A DNA stretch of 64,000 nt. Origin: an uncultured Ignavibacteria bacterium (GTDB taxonomy: Bacteria > Bacteroidota > Ignavibacteria > Kapaibacteriales > Kapaibacteriaceae). Shown piece after piece: positions 52,502-62,587 of the stretch. The notes beneath the pieces are model-generated. The model did no database searches. It was not told where the DNA came from and saw only the letters and a program-made list of their open reading frames with translations. The stretch covers positions 1-64,000 of the forward strand of contig CALMZQ010000221.1 of the NCBI GenBank assembly GCA_937870915.1, read 5' to 3'. The position numbers and the translations under genes were made by a program. Numbering within the stretch: the first letter of the stretch is position 1; each line of letters starts with the position of its first letter.

Positions 52502-53152
52502 CTATTTACGTGTGATCTTGACAAGTTTTGAAGTAGTAGCACCGAATGGTGGCCCGTCCGTAGTAGTTCCAGCCCACAGCTGAGATTCATCTGTGATGAT
52601 GCCAAGAGACGGGCTTACAAACGATAGAGATTTCGTAACAACCACACCAACGCCATCGGTTAACGTTGGTACTGACAATGCCTGGAAAACGGCGCAGCGA
52701 ATAGAACCCGCAGGCGTCGTTAAGGTGGTGTCCGCATGTACTGTTGTTACAACCTTCTCATAGATCTGCAGAGTTGAACCTGAAGGATTCCTTAGTGTAT
52801 CCAAAACGTGGATCACTGTATCTCCTACTGTTGTAGGGAATCGGGCGATCTTCACTGCCGTCTCTGTTCCTCGATAGGTTTCAAGATAGCCGCCCCTCAT
52901 CCTATACGTGTAGTCTTCGCGTAAGAGTACTTGAGCTCCCGGAGCTCCTGAAACTCCAATAACCAATACCGTTGTAACGGTGGTACTGTCTGGTTGCGTA
53001 GTTGACGTAGATTCGAAATCCAATTTATCTCCTGCCTTAAGGTCAAAGGTGGAGAGTGTGAATGTAGGTTCTTGAGGAACTGGATCTGTGGTAGATGCGC
53101 ACGATGAAATCAAGAGCGCAGTGCAGATCAAGGAAATGAATGTCTTTATCAT
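52502..53152 (-). CDS. Putative lipoprotein
   Basis: 216 aa with a lipoprotein signal (MIKTFISLICTALLISSCAS, lipobox ISSC) and a Thr/Ser-rich, beta-looking mature part containing LKAGDKLDFESTSTTQPDST. No known domain. It is the last gene of the minus-strand run from pyrG and overlaps the CAP-domain gene by 4 bp, so the two are probably made together. It converges with gene C. Confidence 0.75.
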   Translation of the reverse strand: MIKTFISLICTALLISSCASTTDPVPQEPTFTLSTFDLKAGDKLDFESTSTTQPDSTTVTTVLVIGVSGAPGAQVLLREDYTYRMRGGYLETYRGTETAVKIARFPTTVGDTVIHVLDTLRNPSGSTLQIYEKVVTTVHADTTLTTPAGSIRCAVFQALSVPTLTDGVGVVVTKSLSFVSPSLGIITDESQLWAGTTTDGPPFGATTSKLVKITRK

Positions 53153-54924
53153 GGGATCACCAAGGTTAGGCGTGATACAACGGCACTGTTAGATTTGACC
53201 GTTAGCACATAGATGCCAGGGGAAACATTGTTTATCAGTTCAACTGGTATAATTGTCCGACCAGCATCAATACGATGCATGCCCAAATCGCTTGTTGAGC
53301 CACTCATGTCAACAAGAGCCAAGGATACCATTTCGGCATTTGGTGCTGTCACCTCGAACACGCTTGCGTTTGTGACAGGATGAGGTGTTACATGAAGTTC
53401 CCAACCGCTTTCTTTGAACTCCGCAACACTCGTTACAGTTAATGTGAATGCAGCTGGTGTAGACCACCCGCCATTACCACAAGAATTCTTAGCACGCACC
53501 TCCCAAGTGAAACTGCCGGCACCAATGGACGTGACCGAAACGTTTGTTGTTGTTCCCGAGACGAGTGAATCTTCGAATACCACTGCAAATGGTGACGTGG
53601 AATTTTTCACTCTCAGATGGTATTGGGTTGCATCGGTTGCAGCAGACCAGGAGAATCGTACAGAGCCCGTATTGTCTGCGGATTGGGCGCCTTTCGGTGA
53701 TGTTGCCGTGGTGGAGGTAGGGAGCTTCCCACCTGTTGTGAACGTGAAGGGGGCCGACCATTGACCGTTACCAACGCTGTTCACGCCACGCACGCGCCAA
53801 TAGTGTTTGGTGTTGCACAGTGCAAGGATAACGCTGGCACTCGTTCCGCTTGGTGTTCCTGTGGCCACGATACTATTAGCTGCAAAGTTCTGCGTAGTTG
53901 CAACCTGATATTCATATGAATCAGCCATGGCGGCAGATGCCCATTCAAGTGTAACGTCTAATGGTCTACCAGTTGCGCTATTGGCTGGCAAGCGAAGCGT
54001 AACATTGCCCGGACCTTGTGACGCCGGAATGAAGTCAACCTTCAGATTCTCACCGTTGAAATCCACGGTCTTTACTACTGGTGCAGACAAGCCCCCTTCA
54101 GAAGCCGTAACTACAACAGATCCGCTCCCAGTGAAAGGGATTGCATAACCACCGGAAGTGCTTGTAACAGCATAATAGGTTCCGCGATTGGGTTTAACGG
54201 AGACGCCTCCAAGGCCTTCACCAATATCATAGAAGCCGTTAGAGTTTTTGTCATTGTACACAACTCCGGTAATGTAACGCACACTGCGAAGACCAAAGTC
54301 TTGGGTGATGACGTATGGACCAACGTGACTGGTCTGAAGCCCTTGATTATTCTTGATGATCCCGATACCGATCTCTGTAAACAGATAGTTCGAAATGTTC
54401 ATGATGTTGGTGCGGTGTCCAAGCTGTATTTGGTTCTCTTCTCCCCAGTCTACGTTAAGTCCACAGTGACCATACCATACAGACTCGCTATAAGCCGCAA
54501 CGTTTTCACCATAGGTCCCCATCGATGCGTAGCTCACCTTTGCGTACCGATCTCCAAGATCGTCACCATTGCTACTAGTGTGGCCTTGGAAATTGTTGTC
54601 ATCCATATCCTTTGAATGTGCCGCAGCTGCGGTCATCAGTGCCGGATGAAATGCAAGAGGCGGACGTTGAGCATACGTTGTAAATGCTTGCTTCGTAGCG
54701 CTCTTGTTGATCTGCCAGAAGGAGTAGGCTTGTTGTACACTGGCATCATCAGTATCCATCAAGCGAATGCCTTCCTCAGTTGGATTGGCACGAGCTCTGT
54801 TGATCATTTCCAACATCAACTGTTCTTCAGGTGATGGATCGCCATGACTATACGTCTGCGTTGGTTGAGCTGATGCGCGCATCGAAATGAGTGCTACAAA
54901 AAGCACGATAAACACCTTGGTCAT
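53149..54924 (-). CDS. Secreted CAP-domain protein with FN3-like repeats and T9SS sorting domain
   Basis: 591 aa. Signal peptide (residues 1-19), then a CAP/SCP domain (about 28-210) with HSKDMDDNNFQGHTS and GENVAAYSE, the usual His/Glu pocket; a CNA-B/SdrD-like module (about 215-300, GVVYNDKNSNGFYDIGEGLGG); two fibronectin III-like repeats (about 305-495); and a C-terminal T9SS domain (about 510-591, ending SPGIYVLTVKS...VIP). It should be exported by SprA to the surface or medium. It overlaps the SDR stop by 1 bp and the lipoprotein by 4 bp. Confidence 0.88.
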   Translation of the reverse strand: MTKVFIVLFVALISMRASAQPTQTYSHGDPSPEEQLMLEMINRARANPTEEGIRLMDTDDASVQQAYSFWQINKSATKQAFTTYAQRPPLAFHPALMTAAAAHSKDMDDNNFQGHTSSNGDDLGDRYAKVSYASMGTYGENVAAYSESVWYGHCGLNVDWGEENQIQLGHRTNIMNISNYLFTEIGIGIIKNNQGLQTSHVGPYVITQDFGLRSVRYITGVVYNDKNSNGFYDIGEGLGGVSVKPNRGTYYAVTSTSGGYAIPFTGSGSVVVTASEGGLSAPVVKTVDFNGENLKVDFIPASQGPGNVTLRLPANSATGRPLDVTLEWASAAMADSYEYQVATTQNFAANSIVATGTPSGTSASVILALCNTKHYWRVRGVNSVGNGQWSAPFTFTTGGKLPTSTTATSPKGAQSADNTGSVRFSWSAATDATQYHLRVKNSTSPFAVVFEDSLVSGTTTNVSVTSIGAGSFTWEVRAKNSCGNGGWSTPAAFTLTVTSVAEFKESGWELHVTPHPVTNASVFEVTAPNAEMVSLALVDMSGSTSDLGMHRIDAGRTIIPVELINNVSPGIYVLTVKSNSAVVSRLTLVIP

Positions 54925-55634
54925 TACAGATCTCCACGTTGAGGTCGAATGAGAATTTCTTCAAATTGTATGCGTGGGTTGTTGTACGATGAAACGATCA
55001 TCTGTACAGCTTCGGCCACGTCTTCTGATTGCATCATGCGCTCGCCTAACAAAGCCCGCTCTTCTATTCCCCATATGTCCGTCTCTGTGGCTCCCACAAT
55101 CACGTCAGCAATCTTAATGTGTTTGCTGCGCACTTCATTTCGAAGGGAACGAGTAAGAGCAAGTGCTCCAGCCTTTGAGGCACCATAGCCGGTACATCCG
55201 GAGAAAGCTGATATTGCGGCTACAGAATTGATCGTGATGATCATACCCTTTTGCTGGCTTAACATGTATGGTAGTACGGACTTGATGCCAAGAAATACTC
55301 CACGCAGGTTTATAGCCACTTGATCGTCAAAGGCATCCACTGTCATGTTGACAAGATCTGTGAAAACAGCGACCCCGGCATTGTTGATCAGGACATCAAC
55401 CGGGCCAAACAACTGTGTGGCTGCCGCGTGTGCAATGGCCACGCTGTGTTCATCGGCCACATCACAGGGAATAACAGCAGCATTTCCTCCTGGAAGCATA
55501 TTCTCGATCTGACGAAGAGATGCCTCATTACGCCCACTCAAGGAAATGCGATGTTTTGTGCCTAAATGTTGGGCGATCGCTGCGCCAATTCCACGGCCAG
55601 CGCCAGTGATCCAGATGTGTAGAGATGCGGACAT
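54924..55634 (-). CDS. Short-chain dehydrogenase/reductase
   Basis: 236-aa SDR with the nucleotide-binding TGAGRGIG motif near the N-terminus, NNAG (ALINNAG type), catalytic Ser and the YGASK (Tyr-x3-Lys) motif. Substrate cannot be inferred. I chose the ATG at 55634, directly after the stop of the upstream gene; a TTG start four codons upstream would overlap it. Confidence 0.87.
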   Translation of the reverse strand: MSASLHIWITGAGRGIGAAIAQHLGTKHRISLSGRNEASLRQIENMLPGGNAAVIPCDVADEHSVAIAHAAATQLFGPVDVLINNAGVAVFTDLVNMTVDAFDDQVAINLRGVFLGIKSVLPYMLSQQKGMIITINSVAAISAFSGCTGYGASKAGALALTRSLRNEVRSKHIKIADVIVGATETDIWGIEERALLGERMMQSEDVAEAVQMIVSSYNNPRIQFEEILIRPQRGDL

Positions 55635-55635
55635 A

Positions 55636-56784
55636 TTAGCCCGCAAGATAGCGCAAAAGGGCTTCAGTTTCCTGTCCGAGCACGATGTTGCGCCGGGCCA
55701 TTACAGTGCGAGCAACCTCTACAGCCTTATCGGTATCATAGGTGTCGTTGAGCCAACGAAAAGAGCCGATTGACTTGGTAGGAGCCCCTTGCGTAACAAT
55801 GTTACTGCTCACGCCACAAACTGTGCCTGTTGAAAATCGTGTTCCGATAGCGGATTTACTGTGATCACCCATGAGGAGCCCAAGGAATGTCCTCTGTGAA
55901 TCTTCCTTGCCCCAAGGTAGCTCTACATTGACATGATCATAATTGTTCTTGAGATCGGACGTTGTTGTTCCGGCACCAAGATTGACCCATTCACCTAGGT
56001 AGGAATGGCCAAGGAATCCGTCATGTTGCTTATTGCTATAGCCATGGATAACCGAGTCTTCGATCTCTCCGGCGATCTTACACCATGGACCGATAACCGA
56101 TGTCCCGACGGTTGTTAAAGGCTTAACGATTGTATCAGAACCAATGGCTACTGGACCTGACAAAATGCAATACGGTCCAATTGTGACGTTTTCATCGATC
56201 ATCACCGGGCCATTTGTTTCGTCGATGACCACTGTTGGATGGATCTTGGCCGATGGCGCAATTGTCTGCCGACGTAGTGAAACATCCCATGAAATCGAGT
56301 CTGCAATGTGATCCAGTGCCTGCCACTGCCTATGAAGGACATGACCACTGCATTCAACAGCTTGGATCACATCAGGATCATAGGAAGCAAGTATCTCACT
56401 TGCATCATCAGGTTTTGACATGGCTGTAGGTATATACGCCCCCACAATATGTCCACTGCACGTAACGAGGAAGGCCTCGGTGCGCTGTTCGCAGGTAGCT
56501 ACCAATTTTCGTATCACATCAGGCGATAAGACAACATTTCCCGCAATGAGTAGGGAGGGGGCCGACGAAAATGTAGCCGTATGCGGATAACGTTCTACGA
56601 ATGACCTGACATGTTTGTCGCGGTGGGAAACTACGCTCACGGCGCTGTGGCCGAGTGTCTGTTGCCAGCGTTCCAAGATCGTATAGAGCCCGGTACGGAT
56701 CTCCCACGAACAATGAGTTGCCGTAAAAGGATAAAGTCCTTCTACATCATCATGTTCGAGGAGGAGGATCTGCACCGGACCCAT
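55636..56784 (-). CDS. GlmU-like putative sugar nucleotidyltransferase
   Basis: 382-aa protein with an N-terminal NTP_transf_4-like domain (LLLEHDDVEGLYPFTATH... LYTILERW) and a C-terminal left-handed beta-helix of hexapeptide repeats (about residues 190-330; GPVMIDENVTIGPYCILSGP). Bacteroidota carry such GlmU-family proteins whose exact substrate is unsettled; they probably act on sugar-1-phosphates for envelope polymers. It starts immediately after the pyrG stop (TAAATG). Confidence 0.82.
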   Translation of the reverse strand: MGPVQILLLEHDDVEGLYPFTATHCSWEIRTGLYTILERWQQTLGHSAVSVVSHRDKHVRSFVERYPHTATFSSAPSLLIAGNVVLSPDVIRKLVATCEQRTEAFLVTCSGHIVGAYIPTAMSKPDDASEILASYDPDVIQAVECSGHVLHRQWQALDHIADSISWDVSLRRQTIAPSAKIHPTVVIDETNGPVMIDENVTIGPYCILSGPVAIGSDTIVKPLTTVGTSVIGPWCKIAGEIEDSVIHGYSNKQHDGFLGHSYLGEWVNLGAGTTTSDLKNNYDHVNVELPWGKEDSQRTFLGLLMGDHSKSAIGTRFSTGTVCGVSSNIVTQGAPTKSIGSFRWLNDTYDTDKAVEVARTVMARRNIVLGQETEALLRYLAG

Positions 56785-58395
56785 TTACAACTTCTCCAGA
56801 GCATGAGCCAGCGAAGCCTTAATGAACGAGACAAACAATGGGTGACCTGTTACGGCACGTGACTTCAGTTCTGGATGGAACTGTACGCCAACAAACCATG
56901 GATGATTGGGCAGCTCTACAACTTCAACAAGCCGACCATCAGGAGATGTGCCGCTGATACGGAGCCCCTTGCTCTCAAGAATCTCTCTGAAATCATTATT
57001 GAACTCATAGCGATGACGATGTCGTTCGCTGATGTGTTCACTCTTATAGGCAGCAAATGCCTTGGTCCGCTTTTCAAGGTGACACGGATAAGCGCCCAGT
57101 CTCATGGTACCGCCCTTTTCCGTCACCTTACGTTGCTCAGGTAGGAGGTCTATCACATTGAACTTGTTCTTCTTGAACTCAGACGAGTTGGCAAGAGCTA
57201 GTCCGGCAACATTACGAGCGAATTCAATCACAGAACACTGCATTCCAAGACAAATTCCAAAGAATGGAATGTTGTGTGTTCGAACGTATTCAATGGCGTT
57301 AATTTTGCCTTCAATTCCGCGCGAACCAAACCCTGGAGCCACGAGGATACCATCAACATCTGAGAGGAGTTCCTGTACGTTGTCCTTGGTGATCCCTTCG
57401 GAATCGAGCCAACGTAGGTTCACCCTCGTGTTGTTGATTGCACCTGCGTGGATGAAGGCTTCTGTAATACTCTTGTAGCTGTCAGGGTACTTGTTGTACT
57501 TACCAACAAGGCCAATGGTGATGTTGTGCTTCGGAGCTTTGATGCGATGGACAAATCGCGACCATGTATCGAGGTTGAGCTTCGACTTTTTTAAATGAAG
57601 TTTCTCACAAACGATCTCGTCGAGCTTGTGCTTGGCGAACATCATCGGTACTTCATAGATCGTATCGGCATCAAGGGCTTCAATAACACTACGTTCTTCA
57701 ACGTTGCAGAAGAGGGCGATCTTGGCGCGAATGTCCTTGTCGAGACTCATCTCTGCCCTACATAGAAGTAGGTCGGGTGTGATGCCGAACTCCATCAATG
57801 TCTTTACCGAGTGCTGCGTTGGTTTTGTCTTCAGTTCACCGGCGCTCTTGATATAGGGCACATAGGTGAGGTGAATATCGAGCACGTTGCCTCTTCCTAC
57901 TTCATGGCGTAGCTGACGGCACGCCTCGAGAAAGGGAAGCGACTCAATGTCGCCAACGGTACCACCGATCTCAATGATGATCACATCAAATTTGCCTTCA
58001 AAGGCCCTCATTCGACGTTTGATCTCGTCCGTGATGTGTGGGACAACTTGAACAGTTTTACCCAGGTATGCGCCTTGACGCTCCCGAGTGATAACGTCAA
58101 AGTAGACCTGTCCGGCTGTTGCAGTATTCGAACGCGACATGCTTACATCGAGATACCGCTCGTAATGGCCTAAGTCGAGATCAGTCTCAGCGCCGTCATC
58201 GGTCACAAAGACCTCACCGTGCTGATACGGATTCATCGTACCGGGATCGACGTTGATGTAGGGGTCTAGCTTCTGTACCGTTACGGAAAAACCGCGCTGA
58301 CGGAGGAGGAGACCGATGGAAGAAGAAGCAATGCCCTTTCCTAAAGAGGAAAGAACCCCGCCCGTAATGAAGATGTACTTTGACGTCTTCGGCAC
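56785..58395 (-). CDS. pyrG: CTP synthase
   Basis: 536 aa, normal length. The N-terminal synthetase domain starts [18 protein letters not shown]; the C-terminal class I glutamine amidotransferase has nucleophile Cys in [16 protein letters not shown] and His/Glu in [12 protein letters not shown]. It converts UTP to CTP. The only sensible start is GTG at 58395: the frame extends 40 codons further upstream but without homology. It heads the operon pyrG-GlmU-like-SDR-CAP-lipoprotein. Confidence 0.96.
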   Translation of the reverse strand: MPKTSKYIFITGGVLSSLGKGIASSSIGLLLRQRGFSVTVQKLDPYINVDPGTMNPYQHGEVFVTDDGAETDLDLGHYERYLDVSMSRSNTATAGQVYFDVITRERQGAYLGKTVQVVPHITDEIKRRMRAFEGKFDVIIIEIGGTVGDIESLPFLEACRQLRHEVGRGNVLDIHLTYVPYIKSAGELKTKPTQHSVKTLMEFGITPDLLLCRAEMSLDKDIRAKIALFCNVEERSVIEALDADTIYEVPMMFAKHKLDEIVCEKLHLKKSKLNLDTWSRFVHRIKAPKHNITIGLVGKYNKYPDSYKSITEAFIHAGAINNTRVNLRWLDSEGITKDNVQELLSDVDGILVAPGFGSRGIEGKINAIEYVRTHNIPFFGICLGMQCSVIEFARNVAGLALANSSEFKKNKFNVIDLLPEQRKVTEKGGTMRLGAYPCHLEKRTKAFAAYKSEHISERHRHRYEFNNDFREILESKGLRISGTSPDGRLVEVVELPNHPWFVGVQFHPELKSRAVTGHPLFVSFIKASLAHALEKL

Positions 58396-58428
58396 TGGAC
58401 ACCCGGAAGATGAAGTAATGGACGGGCT

Positions 58429-58458
58429 CAAAACTACGGATAGTAGCGCGAATGGACA
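58429..58458 (-). promoter_or_regulatory. Candidate promoter of pyrG
   Basis: On the minus strand TTG (complement of 58456-58458), 19 bases, then TAGTTTTG (complement of 58429-58436), fitting TTG-N19-TAnnTTTG. It lies 34 bases before the GTG start. Confidence 0.5.
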
Positions 58459-58481
58459 ACGCGTTTGCGTAGCTTCGTCGC

Positions 58482-59717
58482 ATGAATACTCGATATCACC
58501 TGCAGTTCGCCTCATTTTGTTCGATCTGCGCAGTTATTCTCTTGAGCAGTTGTGGCGGTGGAGAGACGCCTGCAACATCCACCCGCACCATCCGATTCTG
58601 GCACTTTTGGAGTGAACCGGGACAAAAGGCCGTTTTACAGGAATTGGTCACGGAGTTCGAAAAGGCGAACAACGCCAAAGTTGAGCTCACCGAACTTTCA
58701 TGGAACGACGGGAAGGTGAAGCTCCAAGCGGCATTCAACTCGGGTGCTCCTCCGGATGTAATTGAATTGGGCTCTGACTGGGTAGCGCAATTCTCAAGTT
58801 CGGGAGTGCTCCTTGCTCTTCCGGGTGATGCCAATGCCCTCGGACGATTTGTTTCGTATTCCGTGGCACCGGCTATGTGGCAGGGAAGAGCATATGCATA
58901 TCCGTGGACTCTGGACACACGTGTACTCTACATGAATTCTTCTCTTGTTCAAAAGAGTGGGTGGAGTTCTCCTATCGTCACAATGACGGACTTAGTAAAG
59001 GCTGCTGAGGCTGTCCAAGAGTCTGGGGCTAATGGTTGGGGAGCAAACGGTGCTGATGCCCACCGGTTGTACAAGAAGATTCTGCCGTTCATGTGGACGT
59101 TTGGAGGCGATGTTCTGGATGCTAACGGCAGACCAGTCCTTAACAGTCAGGAAAATGTAAAGGCTTTGTTGACCTATGCGCAGCTAGCACGTGCGGGCTT
59201 TGTTGAGACGCAACGTCAGCTCGATGCCGCATTCATCCAGGGTAAGGTTGCCTTTTGGAATTCCGGTTCATGGCTCACCAAGAAGATCAATGCAGCAACC
59301 ACGCTAAAGGTCACACCTATCCTTATGCCGGGTCTTACGGGCGAGCCCGGCATCTCATTTGCCGGTGGCGAATATCTAGCGGTTAGTGCTACAACAAAGA
59401 ACACACAACTTTCGCGAGACTTCGTACTCTTTCTCACAAAGGGCACAAACGCCGTGCGATTCTGCGCAATGGTCCCAGAGGCCGGTTTTCCGGCCGAAAA
59501 GGGTTCATATGCAGATCCTTCTTTGATAGCCGACCCAATGAAGGCTGTTTTTGCTCAACAACTTGAGCACGCACGTATGACACCCGTCCATCCACGTTGG
59601 TTGGATCTCGAAGCAGTGCTCGAAGACGCCGTTGTGCGTGTTTTGCTCGGTGAGTCAACACCGGAAGAGGCATTAAACACCGCCCAACAGGAAGCACTTC
59701 ATATTGTAGGGGGCTGA
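58482..59717 (+). CDS. Sugar ABC transporter substrate-binding lipoprotein
   Basis: 411-aa extracellular solute-binding protein (family 1, MalE-like). A lipoprotein signal ends ILLSSCGG; the mature protein begins [13 protein letters not shown] and has the family motif [14 protein letters not shown]. It would deliver an oligosaccharide or glycoside to an ABC permease, but no permease or ATPase gene is next to it, so the system is incomplete here. It diverges from pyrG and runs toward the DUF5686 gene with a 4-base gap. Confidence 0.87.
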   Translation: MNTRYHLQFASFCSICAVILLSSCGGGETPATSTRTIRFWHFWSEPGQKAVLQELVTEFEKANNAKVELTELSWNDGKVKLQAAFNSGAPPDVIELGSDWVAQFSSSGVLLALPGDANALGRFVSYSVAPAMWQGRAYAYPWTLDTRVLYMNSSLVQKSGWSSPIVTMTDLVKAAEAVQESGANGWGANGADAHRLYKKILPFMWTFGGDVLDANGRPVLNSQENVKALLTYAQLARAGFVETQRQLDAAFIQGKVAFWNSGSWLTKKINAATTLKVTPILMPGLTGEPGISFAGGEYLAVSATTKNTQLSRDFVLFLTKGTNAVRFCAMVPEAGFPAEKGSYADPSLIADPMKAVFAQQLEHARMTPVHPRWLDLEAVLEDAVVRVLLGESTPEEALNTAQQEALHIVGG

Positions 59718-59721
59718 ATCC

Positions 59722-62133
59722 ATGCGCACCCTTTGGTGCCTTGTGGTGTTTGTTGCGTCTCTGAGCCTATCACCGGCACAGGGCGACGTAACATTGCGAG
59801 GGTCCGTGTTCGATACAGATTCAAGTGGTCCACTTCGATTTGTGAGCGTTCGCGTTCTAGAATCACGTTCGGCCACAATGACCGATCGTAGAGGAGCATT
59901 TCTTCTGCGAATCCCTCAAGCACAACTGCGCAACCTAAGAACATTGACGGTTGTTTTTTCCTTGGTTGGATATGCTCCAGATACGGTGCGTAGGCCTGTA
60001 ACCGATGCAGTGTTCGCAGTTGGACTGCGGGAGAGGGCGTTCACGGGTGCCGAGGTTGTGGTTTCGGCTGAAGATCCTGCAGTACAAATCATGAGGCGCG
60101 TCCTTGCCCGAAAGGCTCGGCAACGAGACTCGCTGGATAGGTACTCGTACATGCTCTACACAAAGTTTGTTGTCAACACAGATACAGCAACCGCATCTCG
60201 CAGTTCCGGTCGAGGAGACACAACGGTTTTCAGCATCCTTGAATCATTCTCTCGTGGCTATTATGCCAAACCGGGACGGTATTTCAACGAGATCATACAA
60301 CGGCGACAGACGGCAAACATTCCACCCCAGGCAAATTTTGTCTCCTTCGGAACAAACCTCAATGCCTATGACGATGCTGTAACGATTCTGAATGAGGAGA
60401 TCCAATCGCCCCTTCATCCCAATGCAATCGACGATTACGAATTTGTGTTAAAGAGTAGTGTTGAGGATGACACAGTGCTCATTGACGTATCACCAAAAAG
60501 TGCAGCTCGAAGGGCATTCACGGGCACCATCTATGTTGATCAACGCAATAACGTTCCGCTCGAAGTGCGACTTACTCCAAACAGATCAGTGAACCTACCA
60601 TTTGATGCTTCACTTCAATACCGACAGAGTTTCATCGTGTCAGAAGGGGTCGTGGTCCCCGAAGCACTCTCCATACAATCTTCGCTCGTCGCAGAGATAT
60701 TCTTTCTCTTCGCTCCGAGACTTGATATCGAGATTGAGACCTTCTGTTATGACTATCTCATCAATGCACCCATCGAAAATGATCTTTTCGAACAACGTCG
60801 CGTTGAGATATCCGAGCAGGCAAACACGTTCGATTCCACCTTTTGGAATGTGAATCAGAAACTTCCTCTACGCAAGGAAGAGGCTAGTGCGTACGCAGAG
60901 ATCCAGAACCTGATTGATAATCCTGATAGTCTCCAGACAACGTTTCTCGATCGATATATTGGTCCGGTAACGCGTACTCTTGCTCGATTAGGCAGGCGCC
61001 CCTTCTCGGGATTTGAAGACATCTTCCGATACAATCGGATCCACGGTCCATACCTAGGACTTGGTATGCGTTTTCGTCCCGACACTGTTCTAGAGATAGA
61101 GGCATCAGCAGGATATGGTTTTATGGACAAACAGGGGTTCGGTTCTGCTAAGTCCACATGGTTCATCGGAGAACGTCAAAAGTGGACCATTGACGGGGCG
61201 TTGTACAAGGTACTGCAGAGGCGAGACGACCCAAATGTTGTGAGAACGGGGCTTATCACGTTCACAAGTCTTCTCTTCGGCAACGACTATGGGGACTACT
61301 ACTACCGCACGGGTGGAGAGGCAGGAATTGGATATACATGGGGACAGTTGCGTTTCATTCGTAACGATCTGTGGTCGCGTCCAAGTGGCATACGGTTGTT
61401 CGTAAGATCCGATGATCATCGATCGGCAACATCTGTGCCGGCGTGGTCATTGTTCAAACCGAATGCAGACTTGAGAGAGAATCCGGCAATTTTCGATGGC
61501 ACCATGCGAACGATCGGCATGACGCTGACATTGGACTATTCACCAATCCGCTTGATCTCGAGAACGGGGACGTGGTTGAACGTGGAAACATCGCGACCAG
61601 GGATCCTCGCTTCGAGCTATGATTTCACCAAGGCCTCGTGGATAGGTGTGTTACGCTTAAAGACGCTACCATTGTGGACACTCGATGTTGTTGCAACTGC
61701 CGGTTGGTCGTGGGGTGCAGTGCCCCCTCAGAAATTCTCCAGTTTGGAGTCGAGCGTAAGCGGTCTTGTAGTTGGATCTGTGTTCCGCGGAATGAGTGTT
61801 AAAGAGTTCTATGGCGATCGATATGCAACCGTTTCCCTCAGTCATAACTTTGGTGAAGTGATACCCGGACTACTTCGCATCCCGGATATAGCCTCATTCG
61901 GTATTGAGTTTGTGGCCTTTGGAGGTGTGGGATGGACAACCTTCTCGCCTCAGACCCAAGAATACACTCGGACAACGTTGCCAACAACAGACCTAACGGC
62001 CGATAACACATATTATGAGGTGGGCCTAGGTATCAATCGCATTCTCCTCTTTTTCCGTCTCGACGTAAATGCACGCCTTTCACAAAAATCAACGCCAGAG
62101 TTCAGGATCACGTTATCAGGTGCAACCTTTTAG
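59722..62133 (+). CDS. DUF5686/carboxypeptidase-regulatory-like outer-membrane protein
   Basis: 803 aa. Signal peptide (residues 1-20), a CarboxypepD_reg-like beta-sandwich (about 23-105, VTLRGSVFDTDSSGPLRFVS), then a DUF5686 region (VQIMRRVLARKARQRDSLDRYSYMLYTKF) and a C-terminal beta-barrel ending in ITLSGATF. This architecture is common among Bacteroidota outer-membrane proteins of unknown transport role. It starts 4 bases after the binding-protein stop, so the two may be co-transcribed. Confidence 0.82.
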   Translation: MRTLWCLVVFVASLSLSPAQGDVTLRGSVFDTDSSGPLRFVSVRVLESRSATMTDRRGAFLLRIPQAQLRNLRTLTVVFSLVGYAPDTVRRPVTDAVFAVGLRERAFTGAEVVVSAEDPAVQIMRRVLARKARQRDSLDRYSYMLYTKFVVNTDTATASRSSGRGDTTVFSILESFSRGYYAKPGRYFNEIIQRRQTANIPPQANFVSFGTNLNAYDDAVTILNEEIQSPLHPNAIDDYEFVLKSSVEDDTVLIDVSPKSAARRAFTGTIYVDQRNNVPLEVRLTPNRSVNLPFDASLQYRQSFIVSEGVVVPEALSIQSSLVAEIFFLFAPRLDIEIETFCYDYLINAPIENDLFEQRRVEISEQANTFDSTFWNVNQKLPLRKEEASAYAEIQNLIDNPDSLQTTFLDRYIGPVTRTLARLGRRPFSGFEDIFRYNRIHGPYLGLGMRFRPDTVLEIEASAGYGFMDKQGFGSAKSTWFIGERQKWTIDGALYKVLQRRDDPNVVRTGLITFTSLLFGNDYGDYYYRTGGEAGIGYTWGQLRFIRNDLWSRPSGIRLFVRSDDHRSATSVPAWSLFKPNADLRENPAIFDGTMRTIGMTLTLDYSPIRLISRTGTWLNVETSRPGILASSYDFTKASWIGVLRLKTLPLWTLDVVATAGWSWGAVPPQKFSSLESSVSGLVVGSVFRGMSVKEFYGDRYATVSLSHNFGEVIPGLLRIPDIASFGIEFVAFGGVGWTTFSPQTQEYTRTTLPTTDLTADNTYYEVGLGINRILLFFRLDVNARLSQKSTPEFRITLSGATF

Positions 62134-62164
62134 AGATAGTTGCCTTGTATACTTGTGACTATCT
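62134..62164 (+). terminator. Possible terminator after the DUF5686 gene
   Basis: AGATAGT (62134-62140) and ACTATCT (62158-62164) form a 7-bp stem with a 17-base loop and only TT after it. Weak evidence. Confidence 0.3.
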
Positions 62165-62200
62165 TTAGTGGTGTTATAACATTGTTCTGAGGGGTAAAAT

Positions 62201-62567
62201 ATGCAGCTGCGAGCTATTGCTTTTTGTGTAGTTGCGTTACTACTCTATGGCTCCATCTATACAAGCAGCCAAACACTTCATTGGACAGGTCATTGCATCA
62301 ACTGACGATGGAAGCACCTGGACAGTTCTAGAGTTACCTGAGCTTGGGAGTGAAGCGGTCAATAGTATGGATCTCATCGATTTAACGATCAATTGGAATG
62401 GCGGTGCAGCACAGCTCTATGTTGCTACGCCTGATGGTAGAACCGTTCTGGAACTGTCGATTACCGGACCAACGGAAAAGATCGACACGTCGCATCTTGC
62501 GCCCGGCGCATACGCAGTGTCGATCTCTTCAGAAAGAGGAACTGTAGGGGCTGTAGTGGTAAGATGA
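62201..62567 (+). pseudogene. Frameshifted mini-protein with T9SS sorting domain
   Basis: An ATG at 62201 encodes a good signal peptide (MQLRAIAFCVVALLLYG...SSQ) in one frame, which stops after about 34 codons. From about 62280 the next frame (one base later) encodes FIGQVIASTDDGSTWTVLEL and ends with AQLYVATPDGRTVLELS, then LAPGAYAVSIS, a T9SS type A sorting tail, stopping at 62567. A single-base change between about 62230 and 62290 would join them into a secreted protein of about 121 aa. It is either a pseudogene or a sequencing error. The in-frame TTG at 62232 has no signal peptide and is an unlikely true start. Confidence 0.65.
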
Positions 62568-62577
62568 ATGATCTTAC
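62559..62577. repeat. Inverted repeat between convergent genes
   Basis: GTAAGAT (62559-62565), GAATG, ATCTTAC (62571-62577): a perfect 7-bp stem overlapping the stop of the frameshifted gene and close to the end of the convergent gene. It may act as a shared 3' structure, although no T run follows. Confidence 0.4.
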
Positions 62578-62587
62578 GTGACCGCGA

